Assembly: GCF_001941825.1 (NCBI RefSeq) | Contig: NZ_CP019038.1 | Coordinates: forward strand, 4,030,001 to 4,094,000 | Reading direction: 5' to 3' | Length of the DNA: 64,000 bases | DNA from: Massilia putida | GTDB taxonomy: Bacteria > Pseudomonadota > Gammaproteobacteria > Burkholderiales > Burkholderiaceae_D | In this document: piece by piece, positions 18,295 to 30,812 of the stretch | How positions within the stretch are numbered: position 1 is the stretch's first letter | Layout: the number at the start of each line of letters is the position of its first letter | Program-made: the position numbers and the translations under genes | The notes under the pieces: generated by a model | What the model saw: the letters and a program-made list of their open reading frames with translations, nothing else | What the model was told of the DNA's origin: nothing | The model's database searches: none

Positions 18295-19179
18295 ATGGCA
18301 ACCAAAAAACTCAAAGGCCTCGGCCGCGGTCTCGACGCGCTGCTGGGAGGAGACGCTTCCGAAACGCCGGCCGCGCCCAGCGGTGCGCCGTCCTCGCTGC
18401 CCGTGGCGCAGATCCAGGCCGGCAAATACCAGCCGCGCACGCGCATGGACGACGGTTCGCTGTCCGAGCTGGCCGCGTCCATCAAATCGCAGGGCATCAT
18501 GCAGCCCGTGCTCGTGCGGCCCATCGATACGTCCGCGTCCGGTGCCCGCTACGAGATCATCGCCGGCGAACGCCGCTTCCGCGCGGCGCAGCTCGCCGGG
18601 CTGGACGAGATCCCGGTCCTGGTGCGCGAGGTGGACGACCAGAACGCCGCGGCGATGGCGCTGATCGAGAACATCCAGCGCGAAGATCTGAATCCGCTGG
18701 AGGAAGCGCAGGGCATCGCGCGCCTGATCTCGGAATTCAGTTTTACGCACGAGCAGGCCGCGCAGGCCGTCGGCCGCTCGCGCAGCGCCGTGTCGAACCT
18801 GCTGCGCCTCGTGAACCTCGCGCAGCCCGTGCAGACGATGCTGATGGCCGGCGACATCGACATGGGACACGCGCGCGCGCTGCTCGCCGTCGACGCGGCC
18901 AGCCAGATCGCGCTGGCGAACCAGGTGATCGCCAAGCGCCTGTCCGTGCGCGAGACCGAAAAGATGGTGGCGCGCACGCTGGAGGAGCAGAACGCGCCGC
19001 CGGCCGCCGCGCGTCAGAAGGAAAAGTCGGGCGACATCGTCCGCCTCGAGGAAGAACTGTCGGACCGCCTCGCGACGCCCGTCGCGTTCAAGATGGGGCC
19101 GAAAGGCAAGGGGCAGCTGATCATCGACTTCGCCGACCTCGACATTCTGGACACGGTCCTGGCACGCCTGCGCGCCTGA
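18295..19179 (+). CDS. parB: Chromosome-partitioning CTPase/DNA-binding protein ParB (Spo0J)
   Basis: Binds parS, slides as a CTP-dependent clamp and loads condensin, 294 residues. The N-terminal ParA-interacting start MATKKLKGLGRGLDALLGG, the CTP-binding box GERRFRAAQLAG, the ENIQREDLNPLEEAQGIARL box, the helix-turn-helix VGRSRSAVSNLLRL and a C-terminal dimerisation domain are visible. It is co-transcribed with parA. Three parS sites lie within 6 kb upstream. A 52-base perfect palindrome follows its stop. Confidence 0.97.
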   Translation: MATKKLKGLGRGLDALLGGDASETPAAPSGAPSSLPVAQIQAGKYQPRTRMDDGSLSELAASIKSQGIMQPVLVRPIDTSASGARYEIIAGERRFRAAQLAGLDEIPVLVREVDDQNAAAMALIENIQREDLNPLEEAQGIARLISEFSFTHEQAAQAVGRSRSAVSNLLRLVNLAQPVQTMLMAGDIDMGHARALLAVDAASQIALANQVIAKRLSVRETEKMVARTLEEQNAPPAAARQKEKSGDIVRLEEELSDRLATPVAFKMGPKGKGQLIIDFADLDILDTVLARLRA

Positions 19180-19193
19180 CTTGCTCGTCAATT

Positions 19194-19245
19194 CGGGGTC
19201 AGAGCCCTTTTTTGAGCAATTGCTCAAAAAAGGGCTCTGACCCCG
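19194..19245. repeat. 52-base perfect palindrome, GGGGTCAGA repeat family
   Basis: Arms begin CGGGGTCAGAGCCC and end GGGCTCTGACCCCG, fully complementary around a central AATT. It could act as a bidirectional terminator after parB, since the arms carry A/T runs. Related elements occur near 26768, 47302 and 58063. The stretch 19246-19529 that follows shows no gene and no other structure I can name. Confidence 0.88.
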
Positions 19246-19529
19246 GTTTTTACCCCGGTCTTACACCCATCCGGCGCACCACGGCGACGCGCTTGCGCAC
19301 TCCCACCGCTCAGCGTCCTCACTGCCACGGTGCAAACGCGCGCCGCCCCGAGCGCCTTCCTGGTCTCATCGCCACGCTTGTCCGGTCGGCATCCGGATGG
19401 CAGAAACTATCGGTTTACCACCCTTGACAGTCGTAATTACACAACATTTCGTAGGAAATTTAACAGTTTATTGTCGAAATAGTTTGTAGTTTTTACACCC
19501 GATATAAGTAAGCGCAAGGATGGAAGAGT

Positions 19530-19559
19530 TTGACTATGGCTCCGATAACACCTTATAAT
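19530..19559 (+). promoter_or_regulatory. Sigma70-type promoter of the ATP synthase operon
   Basis: TTGACT (19530-19535), 18-base spacer, TATAAT (19554-19559), located 69 bases before the atpI start. A second TTGACA at 19424-19429 has no good -10 partner. Confidence 0.75.
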
Positions 19560-19628
19560 CCCGCTGATTCATGTAATTACCATACCGTTACACGGTTCCA
19601 CTACGGCTGGCGCGATTAGAACAGAAAA

Positions 19629-19973
19629 ATGCTGCGCTTGGTCTCCCTGCAAATCACGGCAACACTTGTGGCCGGCGTGATCGCCGGACTGCTTGGGGGG
19701 TGGGCTGCGATGTTTTCGGCGGTACTTGGCGGGATGTGTTGTGTCGTGCCCAATGGCATCATGGCTTTTCGCCTGTTCGCCAGTTCACAAAAAATGGGCG
19801 GTGCAAACCCTGCCACATTTTTCATCTGGGAATTTGTAAAGATTGCTTTAACGCTCGCGCTGCTCTTCGCAACGGCGCGGCTGTACCACGGCCTGAACTG
19901 GCTGGCCCTGTTGGGCGGGTTCATCGTGGCGCTGAAAAGTTACATCATTTTATTATTTGGGCATAAACAATGA
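19629..19973 (+). CDS. atpI: ATP synthase assembly protein I
   Basis: Small membrane protein of 114 residues with four hydrophobic segments, at the head of the atp operon. AtpI assists c-ring assembly and Mg2+ handling in other bacteria. The sequence [20 protein letters not shown] and the [15 protein letters not shown] end match the betaproteobacterial subunit I family. The stop overlaps the atpB start (ATGA). Confidence 0.88.
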   Translation: MLRLVSLQITATLVAGVIAGLLGGWAAMFSAVLGGMCCVVPNGIMAFRLFASSQKMGGANPATFFIWEFVKIALTLALLFATARLYHGLNWLALLGGFIVALKSYIILLFGHKQ

Positions 19974-20800
19974 CGAACACGGTAGAAACCGCGGCGGAGC
20001 ATGCGCCAACCGCAGGAGAGTACATCCAGCACCACCTGGGCCACCTGACCCAGGGTCACCAGTCCTTCGTGGTCGACTTCCACGTGTGGAACCTCGACAC
20101 CATCCTGTGGTCGGTCACGCTGGGCGTGATCGGCTGCCTCATCATGTGGACGGCCGCGCGTCGCGCCACCGCCGGCGTGCCGGGCCGCTTCCAGGCCTTC
20201 GTCGAAATGATCGTCGAAATGGTCGAAGACCAGTCGAAAGCCATCGTGCACGGCGATCGCCGCTTCATCGCACCGCTGGCGTTGACCGTATTCGTCTGGG
20301 TCGTGCTGATGAACGCGATGGACTTCCTGCCGGTCGACATGTTTGCAGCCCTGTTCCGTGCCCTGGGCATGGGTGAACCGCATTTCCGCAGCGTGCCGAC
20401 CGCCGACCTGAACGGCACCATGGGCATGTCGCTGGGCGTGCTGGCCGTCGTCCTCTATTACAACGTCAAGGTCAAGGGCATCGGTGGCTGGGTTCACGAA
20501 CTGTTCGCCGCCCCGTTCGGCATTTATATGGCTCCGTTCAACCTGCTGTTGAACGTCATCGAATACGTAGCCCGCACCGTGTCGCTCGGTATGCGACTGT
20601 TCGGCAACATGTACGCCGGCGAGCTGCTGTTCCTGTTGATCGCCCTGCTGGGCTCCATGGCAACCGTGTTCGGCTTCGTCGGCCACGTGATTGCGGGTTC
20701 GATCTGGGCGATCTTCCACATCCTGATCGTTGTCCTGCAGGCATTCATCTTCATGATGCTGACGCTGGTCTACATCGGTCAGGCCCACGAGAGCCACTGA
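19970..20800 (+). CDS. atpB: F0F1 ATP synthase subunit a
   Basis: Membrane stator subunit forming the proton half-channels, 276 residues. The essential Arg lies in [16 protein letters not shown], and the last helix [20 protein letters not shown] is typical. The N-terminus faces a [17 protein letters not shown] motif. Translationally coupled to atpI. Confidence 0.97.
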   Translation: MTNTVETAAEHAPTAGEYIQHHLGHLTQGHQSFVVDFHVWNLDTILWSVTLGVIGCLIMWTAARRATAGVPGRFQAFVEMIVEMVEDQSKAIVHGDRRFIAPLALTVFVWVVLMNAMDFLPVDMFAALFRALGMGEPHFRSVPTADLNGTMGMSLGVLAVVLYYNVKVKGIGGWVHELFAAPFGIYMAPFNLLLNVIEYVARTVSLGMRLFGNMYAGELLFLLIALLGSMATVFGFVGHVIAGSIWAIFHILIVVLQAFIFMMLTLVYIGQAHESH

Positions 20801-20868
20801 CCGACGCGATCGCAAGAACGAACAAGATAGTGGTAGTAAAGAAGTTGTAAATCCTAGTAAATCTGTAA

Positions 20869-21140
<272 letters not shown>

Positions 21141-21141
<1 letters not shown>

Positions 21142-21186
21142 TCGAATCATCATTCGATTCTGAAGAGCCGAACCCCCAGGTTCGGC
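21141..21186 (+). promoter_or_regulatory. Two perfect hairpins between atpE and atpF
   Basis: ATCGAAT-catc-ATTCGAT (21141-21158) and GCCGAACC-ccca-GGTTCGGC (21167-21186). No long T-run follows, so they look like RNA-stability or processing structures more than full terminators. Confidence 0.6.
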
Positions 21187-21213
21187 ATCCGTTTTTGTGA
21201 GAAGGAATTTACC

Positions 21214-21684
21214 GTGAACTTGAACGCAACCTTGTTTGCCCAGTTCGTGGTCTTCTTCATCCTGGCCGGCTTCACGATGAAATTCGTGTGGCCGCCGCTG
21301 ATGAAAGCGCTCGACGAGCGCGCCGAGAGGATCGCGAATGGTCTGGCAGCCGCCGACCGTGGCAAGGCCGAAATGGCCGCCGCCGAAAAACGTATCGCCG
21401 CCGAACTGGCCGCGACGCGTGACGAAAGCGCCAAGCGCATCGCCGACGCCGAAAAGCGCGCCGCAGCGATCATCGAAGAAGCCAAGCAGCAGGCAAGTGT
21501 CGAAGCCGCCCGCATCATCGAAGGTGCGAAGGCCGACGCCGAGCAGCAGGTTACCCGCGCGCGCGAAGAACTGCGTGCCCAGGTGGCTGCCCTGGCAGTG
21601 ACCGGTGCCGAACAGATCCTGAAGCGCGAAGTCAACGCAGCGGCCCACGCCGATCTGCTGAACCGCCTTGCGGCCGAGCTCTGA
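21214..21684 (+). CDS. atpF: F0F1 ATP synthase subunit b
   Basis: Peripheral stalk subunit, 156 residues: one N-terminal membrane helix ([20 protein letters not shown]) and a long charged Ala-rich coiled coil. The GTG start at 21214 is preceded by agaagga and gives the standard [11 protein letters not shown]-terminus. It lies two bases before atpH. Confidence 0.96.
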   Translation: MNLNATLFAQFVVFFILAGFTMKFVWPPLMKALDERAERIANGLAAADRGKAEMAAAEKRIAAELAATRDESAKRIADAEKRAAAIIEEAKQQASVEAARIIEGAKADAEQQVTRAREELRAQVAALAVTGAEQILKREVNAAAHADLLNRLAAEL

Positions 21685-21686
21685 TC

Positions 21687-22220
21687 ATGGCTGAACTCGC
21701 AACCGTCGCCCGCCCTTACGCCGAAGCCCTGTTCCGCGTCGCCCAGCAGGGCGACATGGCCGCCTGGTCGGCCATCGTCGCGGAACTGGCGCTGATCGGT
21801 GCCAATCCGGATGTGCAGGCATTTGCTGCCAATCCGCATGTCAAGCACGCACAGCTGGCCGATGCGATTGCGTCGATGGTCAAGTCGCCACTGAACGCTG
21901 AAGCGAAGAACTTTATCGCGATGCTGGCCGAGAACGGCCGCGTTGCCCTGCTGCCGGAAATCGGTGCCCAGTTCGCTGTGCTCAAGAACGCACAGGAAGG
22001 CGCCGCCGACGCGACGATCTACAGCGCGTTCGAACTTTCGGCCGACCAGCTCAACCCGCTGGTCGCCACGCTGGAAAAGAAATTTGGCCGCAAGCTGAAC
22101 CCCACGGTCGTGCTCGATCCGTCGCTGATCGGTGGCGTGCGCGTGGTCGTCGGCGATGAAGTGCTCGATACCTCGGTCCGCGCGAAGCTGCAGCAGATGC
22201 ACAACGCGCTGGTCGCCTGA
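21687..22220 (+). CDS. atpH: F0F1 ATP synthase subunit delta
   Basis: Stalk subunit linking F1 to the b dimer, 177 residues. Starts [19 protein letters not shown] and ends with the conserved [20 protein letters not shown] block. It is two bases from atpF. Confidence 0.96.
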   Translation: MAELATVARPYAEALFRVAQQGDMAAWSAIVAELALIGANPDVQAFAANPHVKHAQLADAIASMVKSPLNAEAKNFIAMLAENGRVALLPEIGAQFAVLKNAQEGAADATIYSAFELSADQLNPLVATLEKKFGRKLNPTVVLDPSLIGGVRVVVGDEVLDTSVRAKLQQMHNALVA

Positions 22221-22295
22221 GAATCGCTAGACAAGCACCGTCGCCGCGTCCAGGACTTGCCCTACGCATCAAGAAACTATTAGGAGTTAGCACTC

Positions 22296-23831
<1,536 letters not shown>

Positions 23832-23853
23832 GACCGGCTTATTGATGGATCTC

Positions 23854-23877
23854 GGGACGGGGAGCAATCCTCGTCCC
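23854..23877 (+). promoter_or_regulatory. Intercistronic hairpin between atpA and atpG
   Basis: A nine-pair stem, GGGACGGGG (23854-23862) with CCTCGTCCC (23869-23877) and one G-U pair, closes a six-base loop. The atpG ribosome site (aaggag) follows at once. No T-run, so probably not a terminator. Confidence 0.55.
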
Positions 23878-23895
23878 CTTAAGGAGTAAGGGCTC

Positions 23896-24777
23896 ATGGC
23901 AGCAGGCAAAGAGATACGTGGCAAGATCAAGAGCGTAGAAAATACGAAGAAGATCACCAAGGCGATGGAAATGGTCGCCGCGTCCAAGATGCGCAAGGCG
24001 CAGGACCGGATGCGCGCCGCCCGTCCCTACAGCGAGAAGGTCCGTAACATCACGGCCAACCTCGCCACTGCGAACCCGGAGTACACCCACGCGTTCATGG
24101 CGCAAGCCAAGGACGTCGAGGCGAAAGCCGTCGGCTTCATCGTCGTCACGACCGACAAGGGTCTGTGCGGCGGCATGAACACCAACGTGTTGCGCCAGGT
24201 GACGCAGAAGTCCCGCGAGCTGGAAAGCGCGGGCAAACGCATTGAAGCCGTTGCAATCGGCAATAAAGGTCTGGGTTTCCTGAACCGCATCGGCGTGAAG
24301 GTCGTGTCGAGCGTCACCCAGATCGGCGACACCCCGCACCTGGAAAAGCTGATCGGCCCGATCAAGGTCATGCTCGACGCTTATCAGGATGGTCAGCTGG
24401 ACGCGGTGTACCTGTGCTACACCAAGTTCATCAACACCATGCGCCAGGAACCGGTCATCGAGCAGCTGCTCCCGCTGCCGGCCGGTCACCTGGAGGCGGA
24501 CAGCAACGCCCACTCGTGGGACTACATCTACGAGCCGGACGCGCAAGTCGTGATCGACGAGCTGCTGGTGCGTTACGTGGAAGCGCTGATCTACCAGGCG
24601 GTGGCCGAGAACCTGGCGTCCGAGCAATCGGCGCGTATGGTGGCGATGAAGGCCGCGACCGACAACGCGGGTAACGTCATCGGCGAGCTGAAGCTGGTCT
24701 ACAACAAGACCCGCCAGGCGGCGATTACCAAAGAACTCTCCGAGATCGTGTCGGGCGCAGCTGCGATCAGCAGCTAA
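23896..24777 (+). CDS. atpG: F0F1 ATP synthase subunit gamma
   Basis: Central rotor shaft, 293 residues. N-terminal coiled coil [20 protein letters not shown] with [11 protein letters not shown] and the C-terminal [20 protein letters not shown] helix are the conserved ends. Start follows aaggagtaagggctc. Confidence 0.97.
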   Translation: MAAGKEIRGKIKSVENTKKITKAMEMVAASKMRKAQDRMRAARPYSEKVRNITANLATANPEYTHAFMAQAKDVEAKAVGFIVVTTDKGLCGGMNTNVLRQVTQKSRELESAGKRIEAVAIGNKGLGFLNRIGVKVVSSVTQIGDTPHLEKLIGPIKVMLDAYQDGQLDAVYLCYTKFINTMRQEPVIEQLLPLPAGHLEADSNAHSWDYIYEPDAQVVIDELLVRYVEALIYQAVAENLASEQSARMVAMKAATDNAGNVIGELKLVYNKTRQAAITKELSEIVSGAAAISS

Positions 24778-26235
<1,458 letters not shown>

Positions 26236-26260
26236 TCGCTAGCCTCTTCAAAGGACACTT

Positions 26261-26686
26261 ATGGCAAATACCATTCACGTTGACGTCGTCTCGGCCGAAG
26301 AGCAGATCTTTTCGGGCGAAGCGGAATTCGTCGCGTTGCCGGGTGAATCGGGTGAGCTGGGTATCTACCCGATGCACACCCCCTTGATCACGCGCATCCG
26401 CCCGGGTGCCGTGCGCATCAAAGTGCCGGGCCGCAGCGACGAAGAATTCGTGTTCGTCGCCGGCGGCATCCTGGAAGTCCAGCCGAAAGGCGTGACGGTC
26501 CTGGCCGACACCGCGATCCGCGGTGCCGACTTGGACGAAGCGAAAGCCCAGGAAGCCAAGCGCCGTGCCGAAGAGCAGATGCTGAACAAGGAATCGCAGG
26601 TCGACTACGCCAAGGCGCAAGCCGAACTGGCGGCGGCGATCGCCCAGCTGGCGGCCATCGCCAAGCTGCGTCATAAAGGACGCTGA
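26261..26686 (+). CDS. atpC: F0F1 ATP synthase subunit epsilon
   Basis: Regulatory subunit of F1, 141 residues: beta-sandwich ([40 protein letters not shown]) and a C-terminal two-helix region rich in Ala and Glu. Last gene of the operon, followed by a terminator. Confidence 0.96.
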   Translation: MANTIHVDVVSAEEQIFSGEAEFVALPGESGELGIYPMHTPLITRIRPGAVRIKVPGRSDEEFVFVAGGILEVQPKGVTVLADTAIRGADLDEAKAQEAKRRAEEQMLNKESQVDYAKAQAELAAAIAQLAAIAKLRHKGR

Positions 26687-26736
26687 TCGCTGGTTGTTCG
26701 AGCGCTCAAAGAAAAGCAGCCTCCGGGCTAGCAAAA

Positions 26737-26760
26737 GGCAGCCCCCGGGCTGCCTTTTTT
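26737..26760 (+). terminator. Rho-independent terminator of the atp operon
   Basis: GGCAGCC (26737-26743), loop cccg, GGCTGCC (26748-26754), then six T. It lies 51 bases after the atpC stop. Confidence 0.92.
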
Positions 26761-26767
26761 ATTTCCC

Positions 26768-26840
26768 AAAACCGGGGTCAGACCCCGGTTTTAGGAAATA
26801 GCTCGTAGGCCGTTGCCAAAACTCGGGATCTGACCCCGGT
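26768..26840. repeat. GGGGTCAGA-family palindromic repeat
   Basis: AAAACCGGGGTC-a-GACCCCGGTTTT (26768-26792) forms one perfect hairpin. A second, outer arm TCTGACCCCGG (26829-26839) pairs with the first CCGGGGTCAGA. Same element family as 19194, 47302 and 58063; its closest match is the copy at 58063, which shares the ttttaggaaat spacer. Confidence 0.8.
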
Positions 26841-26910
26841 GTAAGCTGCGCCGTCCGGTGATGCAAACCTGATAAGCTAGCTTCAATGACAAAACGTTGA
26901 GATAGACATC

Positions 26911-27342
26911 GTGCGAACCATTGAACAAATCCTCCGCGCCGCCCGGACCGTCGCCGTGGTCGGGCTCTCGAACAAGCCCGAACGCGCCAGCCTGGAAGTT
27001 GCCGGCTACCTGCAGAAGCAGGGCTACCGCATCATCCCCATCAATCCCGCCTATGCCGGCCAGCAGATTCTCGGCGAGACCGTGTATGCCACGTTGCAGG
27101 ACGCCGCCGACGTGCTCGCATCCGACGGCACCCGCATCGACATCGTCGACTGCTTCCGCAAGCCGGAAGAGATCCCGCCCATCGCCAAGGATGCCATCGA
27201 CGTGCGCGCCGGCTGCCTGTGGATGCAGCTCGGCATCGAGAACCAGGTCGCCGCCGACCTGGCCCGTGCCGCCGGCCTGGACGTGGTGATGAACCACTGC
27301 ATGCTGATCGAGCACCGCAAGCTGGGCGAGCGGGCCGCATGA
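26911..27342 (+). CDS. CoA-binding domain protein (YccU family)
   Basis: Rossmann-fold protein of 143 residues. The nucleotide-binding motif VAVVGLSNKPERAS at residues ~14-27 and the segment GCLWMQLGIEN are typical of the small stand-alone CoA-binding proteins. GTG 26911 is the start. The role of the family is unclear. The stop overlaps the PPK2-family gene (ATGA), so the two are coupled. Confidence 0.85.
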   Translation: MRTIEQILRAARTVAVVGLSNKPERASLEVAGYLQKQGYRIIPINPAYAGQQILGETVYATLQDAADVLASDGTRIDIVDCFRKPEEIPPIAKDAIDVRAGCLWMQLGIENQVAADLARAAGLDVVMNHCMLIEHRKLGERAA

Positions 27343-28175
27343 GCATGCTGGAACGCTTCCGCGCACCGAAGAACCTCGAACTGCGCGACAAGGATGCCAG
27401 CGCTACCCCGCTGCGCGACGACAAGAAGGGCAAGCTCAAAAATGGCGAGATCAAGGAGCGCGAGCGAACGCTCACTGCCGAGCTGACGGCCGAGGTGGCC
27501 AAGCTGCAGGAAAAACTGTACGCGGCGCGCGACCAGAAACTGCTGCTGATCCTGCAAGGCATGGACACGTCCGGCAAGGACGGCACCGTCCGCGCGCTGT
27601 TCTCGCAGATCAATCCGATGGGCTTGCACGCCACGGGTTTCGTCGCGCCGACCGACAAGGAAAAGGCGCACGATTTTCTCTGGCGCGTGCACGCGTGCGT
27701 GCCGGGCAAGGGAGAAATCGGGATTTTCAACCGCAGCCATTACGAAGACGTGCTCGTGCCGCGGGTCTCGGGCGACCTGGATGACGACGCGCGCGAGCGC
27801 CGCTTCGCCCAGATCCGCGACTTCGAGCGCATGCTGGCCGAGACGGGGACGACGGTGATGAAAGTCTTCCTGCACATCTCCAAGGATGAGCAGCGCGAGC
27901 GCCTGCAGGCGCGCCTGGACGATCCGGAGAAGCACTGGAAGTTCGATCCGTCCGACCTGGCCGCGCGCTCGAAATGGGACGTCTACCAGCGCGCCTACAG
28001 CGAGACGATCAACGCGACGGACAGCGACCACGCGCCGTGGTACGTCGTGCCGGCCGATTCGAAGACGCACCGCAACCTGATCATCGCCCACCTGCTGCTG
28101 GAGACGATGCAGGGCATGAAGCTCGACTGGCCGGCGCCCAAGGCGGACATGTCGAAGGTGAAGATCGACGGGTGA
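27339..28175 (+). CDS. Polyphosphate kinase 2 (PPK2) family protein
   Basis: Transfers phosphate between polyphosphate and nucleotides, 278 residues. The P-loop segment ILQGMDTSGKDGTVRALF (near residue 65) and the lid/Walker B segment FNRSHYEDVLVPRV are intact, as is the FDPSDLAARSKWDVYQRAY block. The exact class (NMP, NDP or both as acceptor) cannot be settled from motifs alone. Translationally coupled to the CoA-binding protein, which might hint at shared regulation. Confidence 0.88.
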   Translation: MSMLERFRAPKNLELRDKDASATPLRDDKKGKLKNGEIKERERTLTAELTAEVAKLQEKLYAARDQKLLLILQGMDTSGKDGTVRALFSQINPMGLHATGFVAPTDKEKAHDFLWRVHACVPGKGEIGIFNRSHYEDVLVPRVSGDLDDDARERRFAQIRDFERMLAETGTTVMKVFLHISKDEQRERLQARLDDPEKHWKFDPSDLAARSKWDVYQRAYSETINATDSDHAPWYVVPADSKTHRNLIIAHLLLETMQGMKLDWPAPKADMSKVKIDG

Positions 28176-28235
28176 GCCGCAGGTCCGCGCGGATTGGCAT
28201 AGAATGAAGATCCACCAACCGCGCACCTTCCGACC

Positions 28236-28829
28236 ATGCTCAAGACCACCGCTTTGCTGCTTTCCCTCGGCGCCGCCGTGACGTTCACCGCGGTGCCCGC
28301 GCTGGCGCAGACGCCGGCCGCCGTTGCCCAGCCGTCCGCCCATCCGGCCAGCTGCCCGGCCGTGTTGAAGCACACCTTCAACCGCCTGCAGGACGAAGCG
28401 CCGCAGGACTTGTGCCAGTACGCCGGCAAGGTGGTGCTGGTCGTGAACACGGCCAGCTACTGCGGTTTTACGAAGCAGTACGACGGCCTGGAAAAGCTGT
28501 ACGCGAAGTACGCGCCGCGCGGCCTCGTCGTGCTGGGCTTCCCGTCGAACGATTTTAAACAGGAAGATGCCGACGTCAAAAAGATCGCCGACCTGTGCTA
28601 CAACACGTACGGCGTGAAATTCCCGATGTTTACCAGCACCGTCGTGACAGGGGCCCACGCCAATCCGCTGTACTCGGAGCTGATCAAGGCCACCGGCAAC
28701 CAGCCCAAGTGGAATTTTAATAAATACCTGATCGACCGGAACGGTAAAGTCATCGATTACTTCCCGAGCAAGGTGACGCCGGAAGATCCGGCCCTCGTCG
28801 GCAAGATCGAGCAGGCGCTGGGCGGCTAA
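28236..28829 (+). CDS. Glutathione peroxidase-family protein, exported
   Basis: Thiol peroxidase of 197 residues with a signal peptide (MLKTTALLLSLGAAVTFTAV, cleavage near ALA/QTP), so probably periplasmic. The peroxidatic Cys is in NTASYCGFT and the Trp-Asn pair in WNFNKYL. The family motif FPCNQF reads FPSNDF here, losing the Cys, and the following Gln motif is shortened (FKQE). These changes mark a subgroup different from the common cytoplasmic enzymes. Alone between the PPK2 gene and a repeat. Confidence 0.87.
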   Translation: MLKTTALLLSLGAAVTFTAVPALAQTPAAVAQPSAHPASCPAVLKHTFNRLQDEAPQDLCQYAGKVVLVVNTASYCGFTKQYDGLEKLYAKYAPRGLVVLGFPSNDFKQEDADVKKIADLCYNTYGVKFPMFTSTVVTGAHANPLYSELIKATGNQPKWNFNKYLIDRNGKVIDYFPSKVTPEDPALVGKIEQALGG

Positions 28830-28832
28830 GTC

Positions 28833-28950
28833 TCCCGCCGTCTCCCCCGCGAGCGCGGGGGACCATGTTGAGTCACCGAAGGCGTAACGGTAACCCGGGC
28901 ATCACGATTATTGAAAGTCAGTATGCATTCCCGCTTTCGCAGGAATGACG
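28833..28950. repeat. Intergenic palindromic repeat, 'cccgc-tttcgc-ggaa' family, copy 1
   Basis: Begins with a stem cccccgcgagcgcggggg and ends with attcccgctttcgcaggaatgacg-type sequence. Two related copies occur at 33221 and 38876, each about 100 bases with inverted ends. Confidence 0.65.
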
Positions 28951-30804
28951 TTATTTGCGCAGCACCGCCCTGAGCACCCCGCGCAAGGCATTGCAGACGA
29001 CGATCTCCTGCGCATGCGCGAGGCTGTCGCGCGTGAGCGGGCACTCGATCGCGTCCCAGGCCGGATCGTCCAGCAGCACGCCGCGCATCACCCCGGGCAG
29101 CACGCCGGCCGACAACGGCGGCGTGTACCAGCGGCCGCCGATCTTCACGAACACATTGCTGCGTCCACCCTCCGTCAATTCCCCGCGTTCGTTGAAGAAC
29201 AGCGTGTCGAAGGCGCCCACGCTTTCCGCCGCGCGCCAGGCCGCGTCGTAGCGGCTGCGGATGCTCGTCTTATGGCGCAGGAACACGTCGTGCGCGCGTG
29301 TCGGCTCGTCCGACAGGAGCAGCGTCACCGGCTCGCTCAACGGCGCCAGCGCGCCCGTCTGCACAACGATTTCCCCGTCGGGACGCAGCGCCAGGCGCAC
29401 GCGGTGCGGCGCATCGTTCGGCAGCGCCGCGCAGGCTTGCAGCGCGGCGGCGCGCGCGAGATCAGGCTGGAACGGATGGCCGAAATACGCGGCGGATGCG
29501 CCGAGGCGCGCGAGGTGGCGTCCCAGGTGGCGGCAACCGTCGGCGCGCGTGGCGTAGATGGTCTCGAAGATCTCGAAGTCGTTCGTCAGGCCCGTGAGGA
29601 AGCTGGCCTTGAGCCGGCATTCGGCAAACTCCGCGCCGGCGTCGCTGTCGTACACGATGCCCGCGCCGACGCCCAGTTCGCCGTGACGCACGCCGTTCTG
29701 TTCCGGCTGCAGCGTCAATGTGCGGATCGGGACCGACAGACAAAAATCGCCGAACCGGGCACCCTGCAGCGCGCCGAATCCGCCGCCCGGCGGCGGCGGA
29801 TCGATCCAGCCGATCGCGCCCGTGTAGATGCCGCGCGCGGCCGGCTCGAGTTCGCGGATGATCTCCATCGTGCGGCGCTTGGGCGCCCCCGTGATCGAGC
29901 CGCAGGGATACAGCGCGGCGAAGATGGCCGACAATTCCGTGCCCGGCACGAGCTGGGCCTGCACGGTCGACGTCATCTGCAGCACGCTGCTGTAGCGCTT
30001 CACTTCGAACAGCGCCGGCACGCCCACGCTGCCGGTGCGCGCGATGCGTCCGAGGTCGTTGCGCAGCAGGTCGACGATCATGAGGTTCTCGGCGCGGTTC
30101 TTTGGGTCGGCGGCCAGGTGCTGCGCGCGCACGGCGTTCACGACATCGTCATCGTCCGCCGGCGCCGTGCCCTTCATCGGACGCGCCAGCAGGCGACCGG
30201 CGTCGTGGCGCACGAACAGTTCCGGCGACAGCGACAGCACGGCGCGTCCGTCCGGCAGGCCGATGAGGGCCCCGTACGGCACCGGCTGGCGTGCGCGCAG
30301 GCGCGCGTACAACGCGCACACGGGACCGAAGGCATCGAAGCGCAAGCGGTACGTGTAGTTGACCTGGTAGGTGTCGCCGGCCGCGATGTAATCCCGGATG
30401 CGTTCGATGGCGTGCGCGAACGCGGGCTCGTCGACGTTGGCGCGCACGGCACCGATGCCGGCCGGGCCGCCGCCTTGTTCTTCCGCGCGCGCGGTCAGCC
30501 AGGCGTCGACCTGGGCGGCGTCGAGCATGTCGTAGCGTTCGAACAGCAGCACCTGGGCCAGCGGCGCGTGCAGCTCGCGCGCGGGCGCGGTGCCGACCAG
30601 CCGCTCTCCCAGTTCATACGTCAGCACGGGCACGGCGTGCAGGCCGCGCGCGAGCGCATCCTGGACGCCGTCCAGCAGGCGCGGCCAGTCGCGCGCGTCC
30701 TGGCAGGCCAGCGTACCGGCATAGCCGCCGTACAGGCGCGAGCGCGGCTGCGCATGGCCTTCGGGGCTCGCGTCGTCGAGCAGGGCGAATACGGTGGCAT
30801 CCAT
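28951..30804 (-). CDS. pabB: Aminodeoxychorismate synthase component I fused to 4-amino-4-deoxychorismate lyase (PabB-PabC)
   Basis: Fusion of 617 residues carrying two successive steps of p-aminobenzoate synthesis for folate. Residues ~1-350 are the chorismate-binding PabB part: YTYRLRF, LSLSPELFVR, the Lys motif RPMKGTAP, RAENLMIVDLLRNDLGR and YPCGSITGAPKRR. Residues ~370-617 are a PLP-dependent class IV aminotransferase-fold lyase: FEIFETIYATR, the PLP Lys in LRHKTSIRSRY, and NERGELTEGGRSNVF with LPGVMRG. The amidotransferase component PabA is not in the window. It lies 8 bases after slmA on the same strand, at the end of an apparent operon. Confidence 0.94.
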   Translation of the reverse strand: MDATVFALLDDASPEGHAQPRSRLYGGYAGTLACQDARDWPRLLDGVQDALARGLHAVPVLTYELGERLVGTAPARELHAPLAQVLLFERYDMLDAAQVDAWLTARAEEQGGGPAGIGAVRANVDEPAFAHAIERIRDYIAAGDTYQVNYTYRLRFDAFGPVCALYARLRARQPVPYGALIGLPDGRAVLSLSPELFVRHDAGRLLARPMKGTAPADDDDVVNAVRAQHLAADPKNRAENLMIVDLLRNDLGRIARTGSVGVPALFEVKRYSSVLQMTSTVQAQLVPGTELSAIFAALYPCGSITGAPKRRTMEIIRELEPAARGIYTGAIGWIDPPPPGGGFGALQGARFGDFCLSVPIRTLTLQPEQNGVRHGELGVGAGIVYDSDAGAEFAECRLKASFLTGLTNDFEIFETIYATRADGCRHLGRHLARLGASAAYFGHPFQPDLARAAALQACAALPNDAPHRVRLALRPDGEIVVQTGALAPLSEPVTLLLSDEPTRAHDVFLRHKTSIRSRYDAAWRAAESVGAFDTLFFNERGELTEGGRSNVFVKIGGRWYTPPLSAGVLPGVMRGVLLDDPAWDAIECPLTRDSLAHAQEIVVCNALRGVLRAVLRK

Positions 30805-30812
30805 GGCGATAT

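Noticed and set aside
19424..19452. A second atp promoter at TTGACA 19424
   Set aside because: No acceptable -10 element at 16-18 bases; the pair at 19530-19559 is much better.
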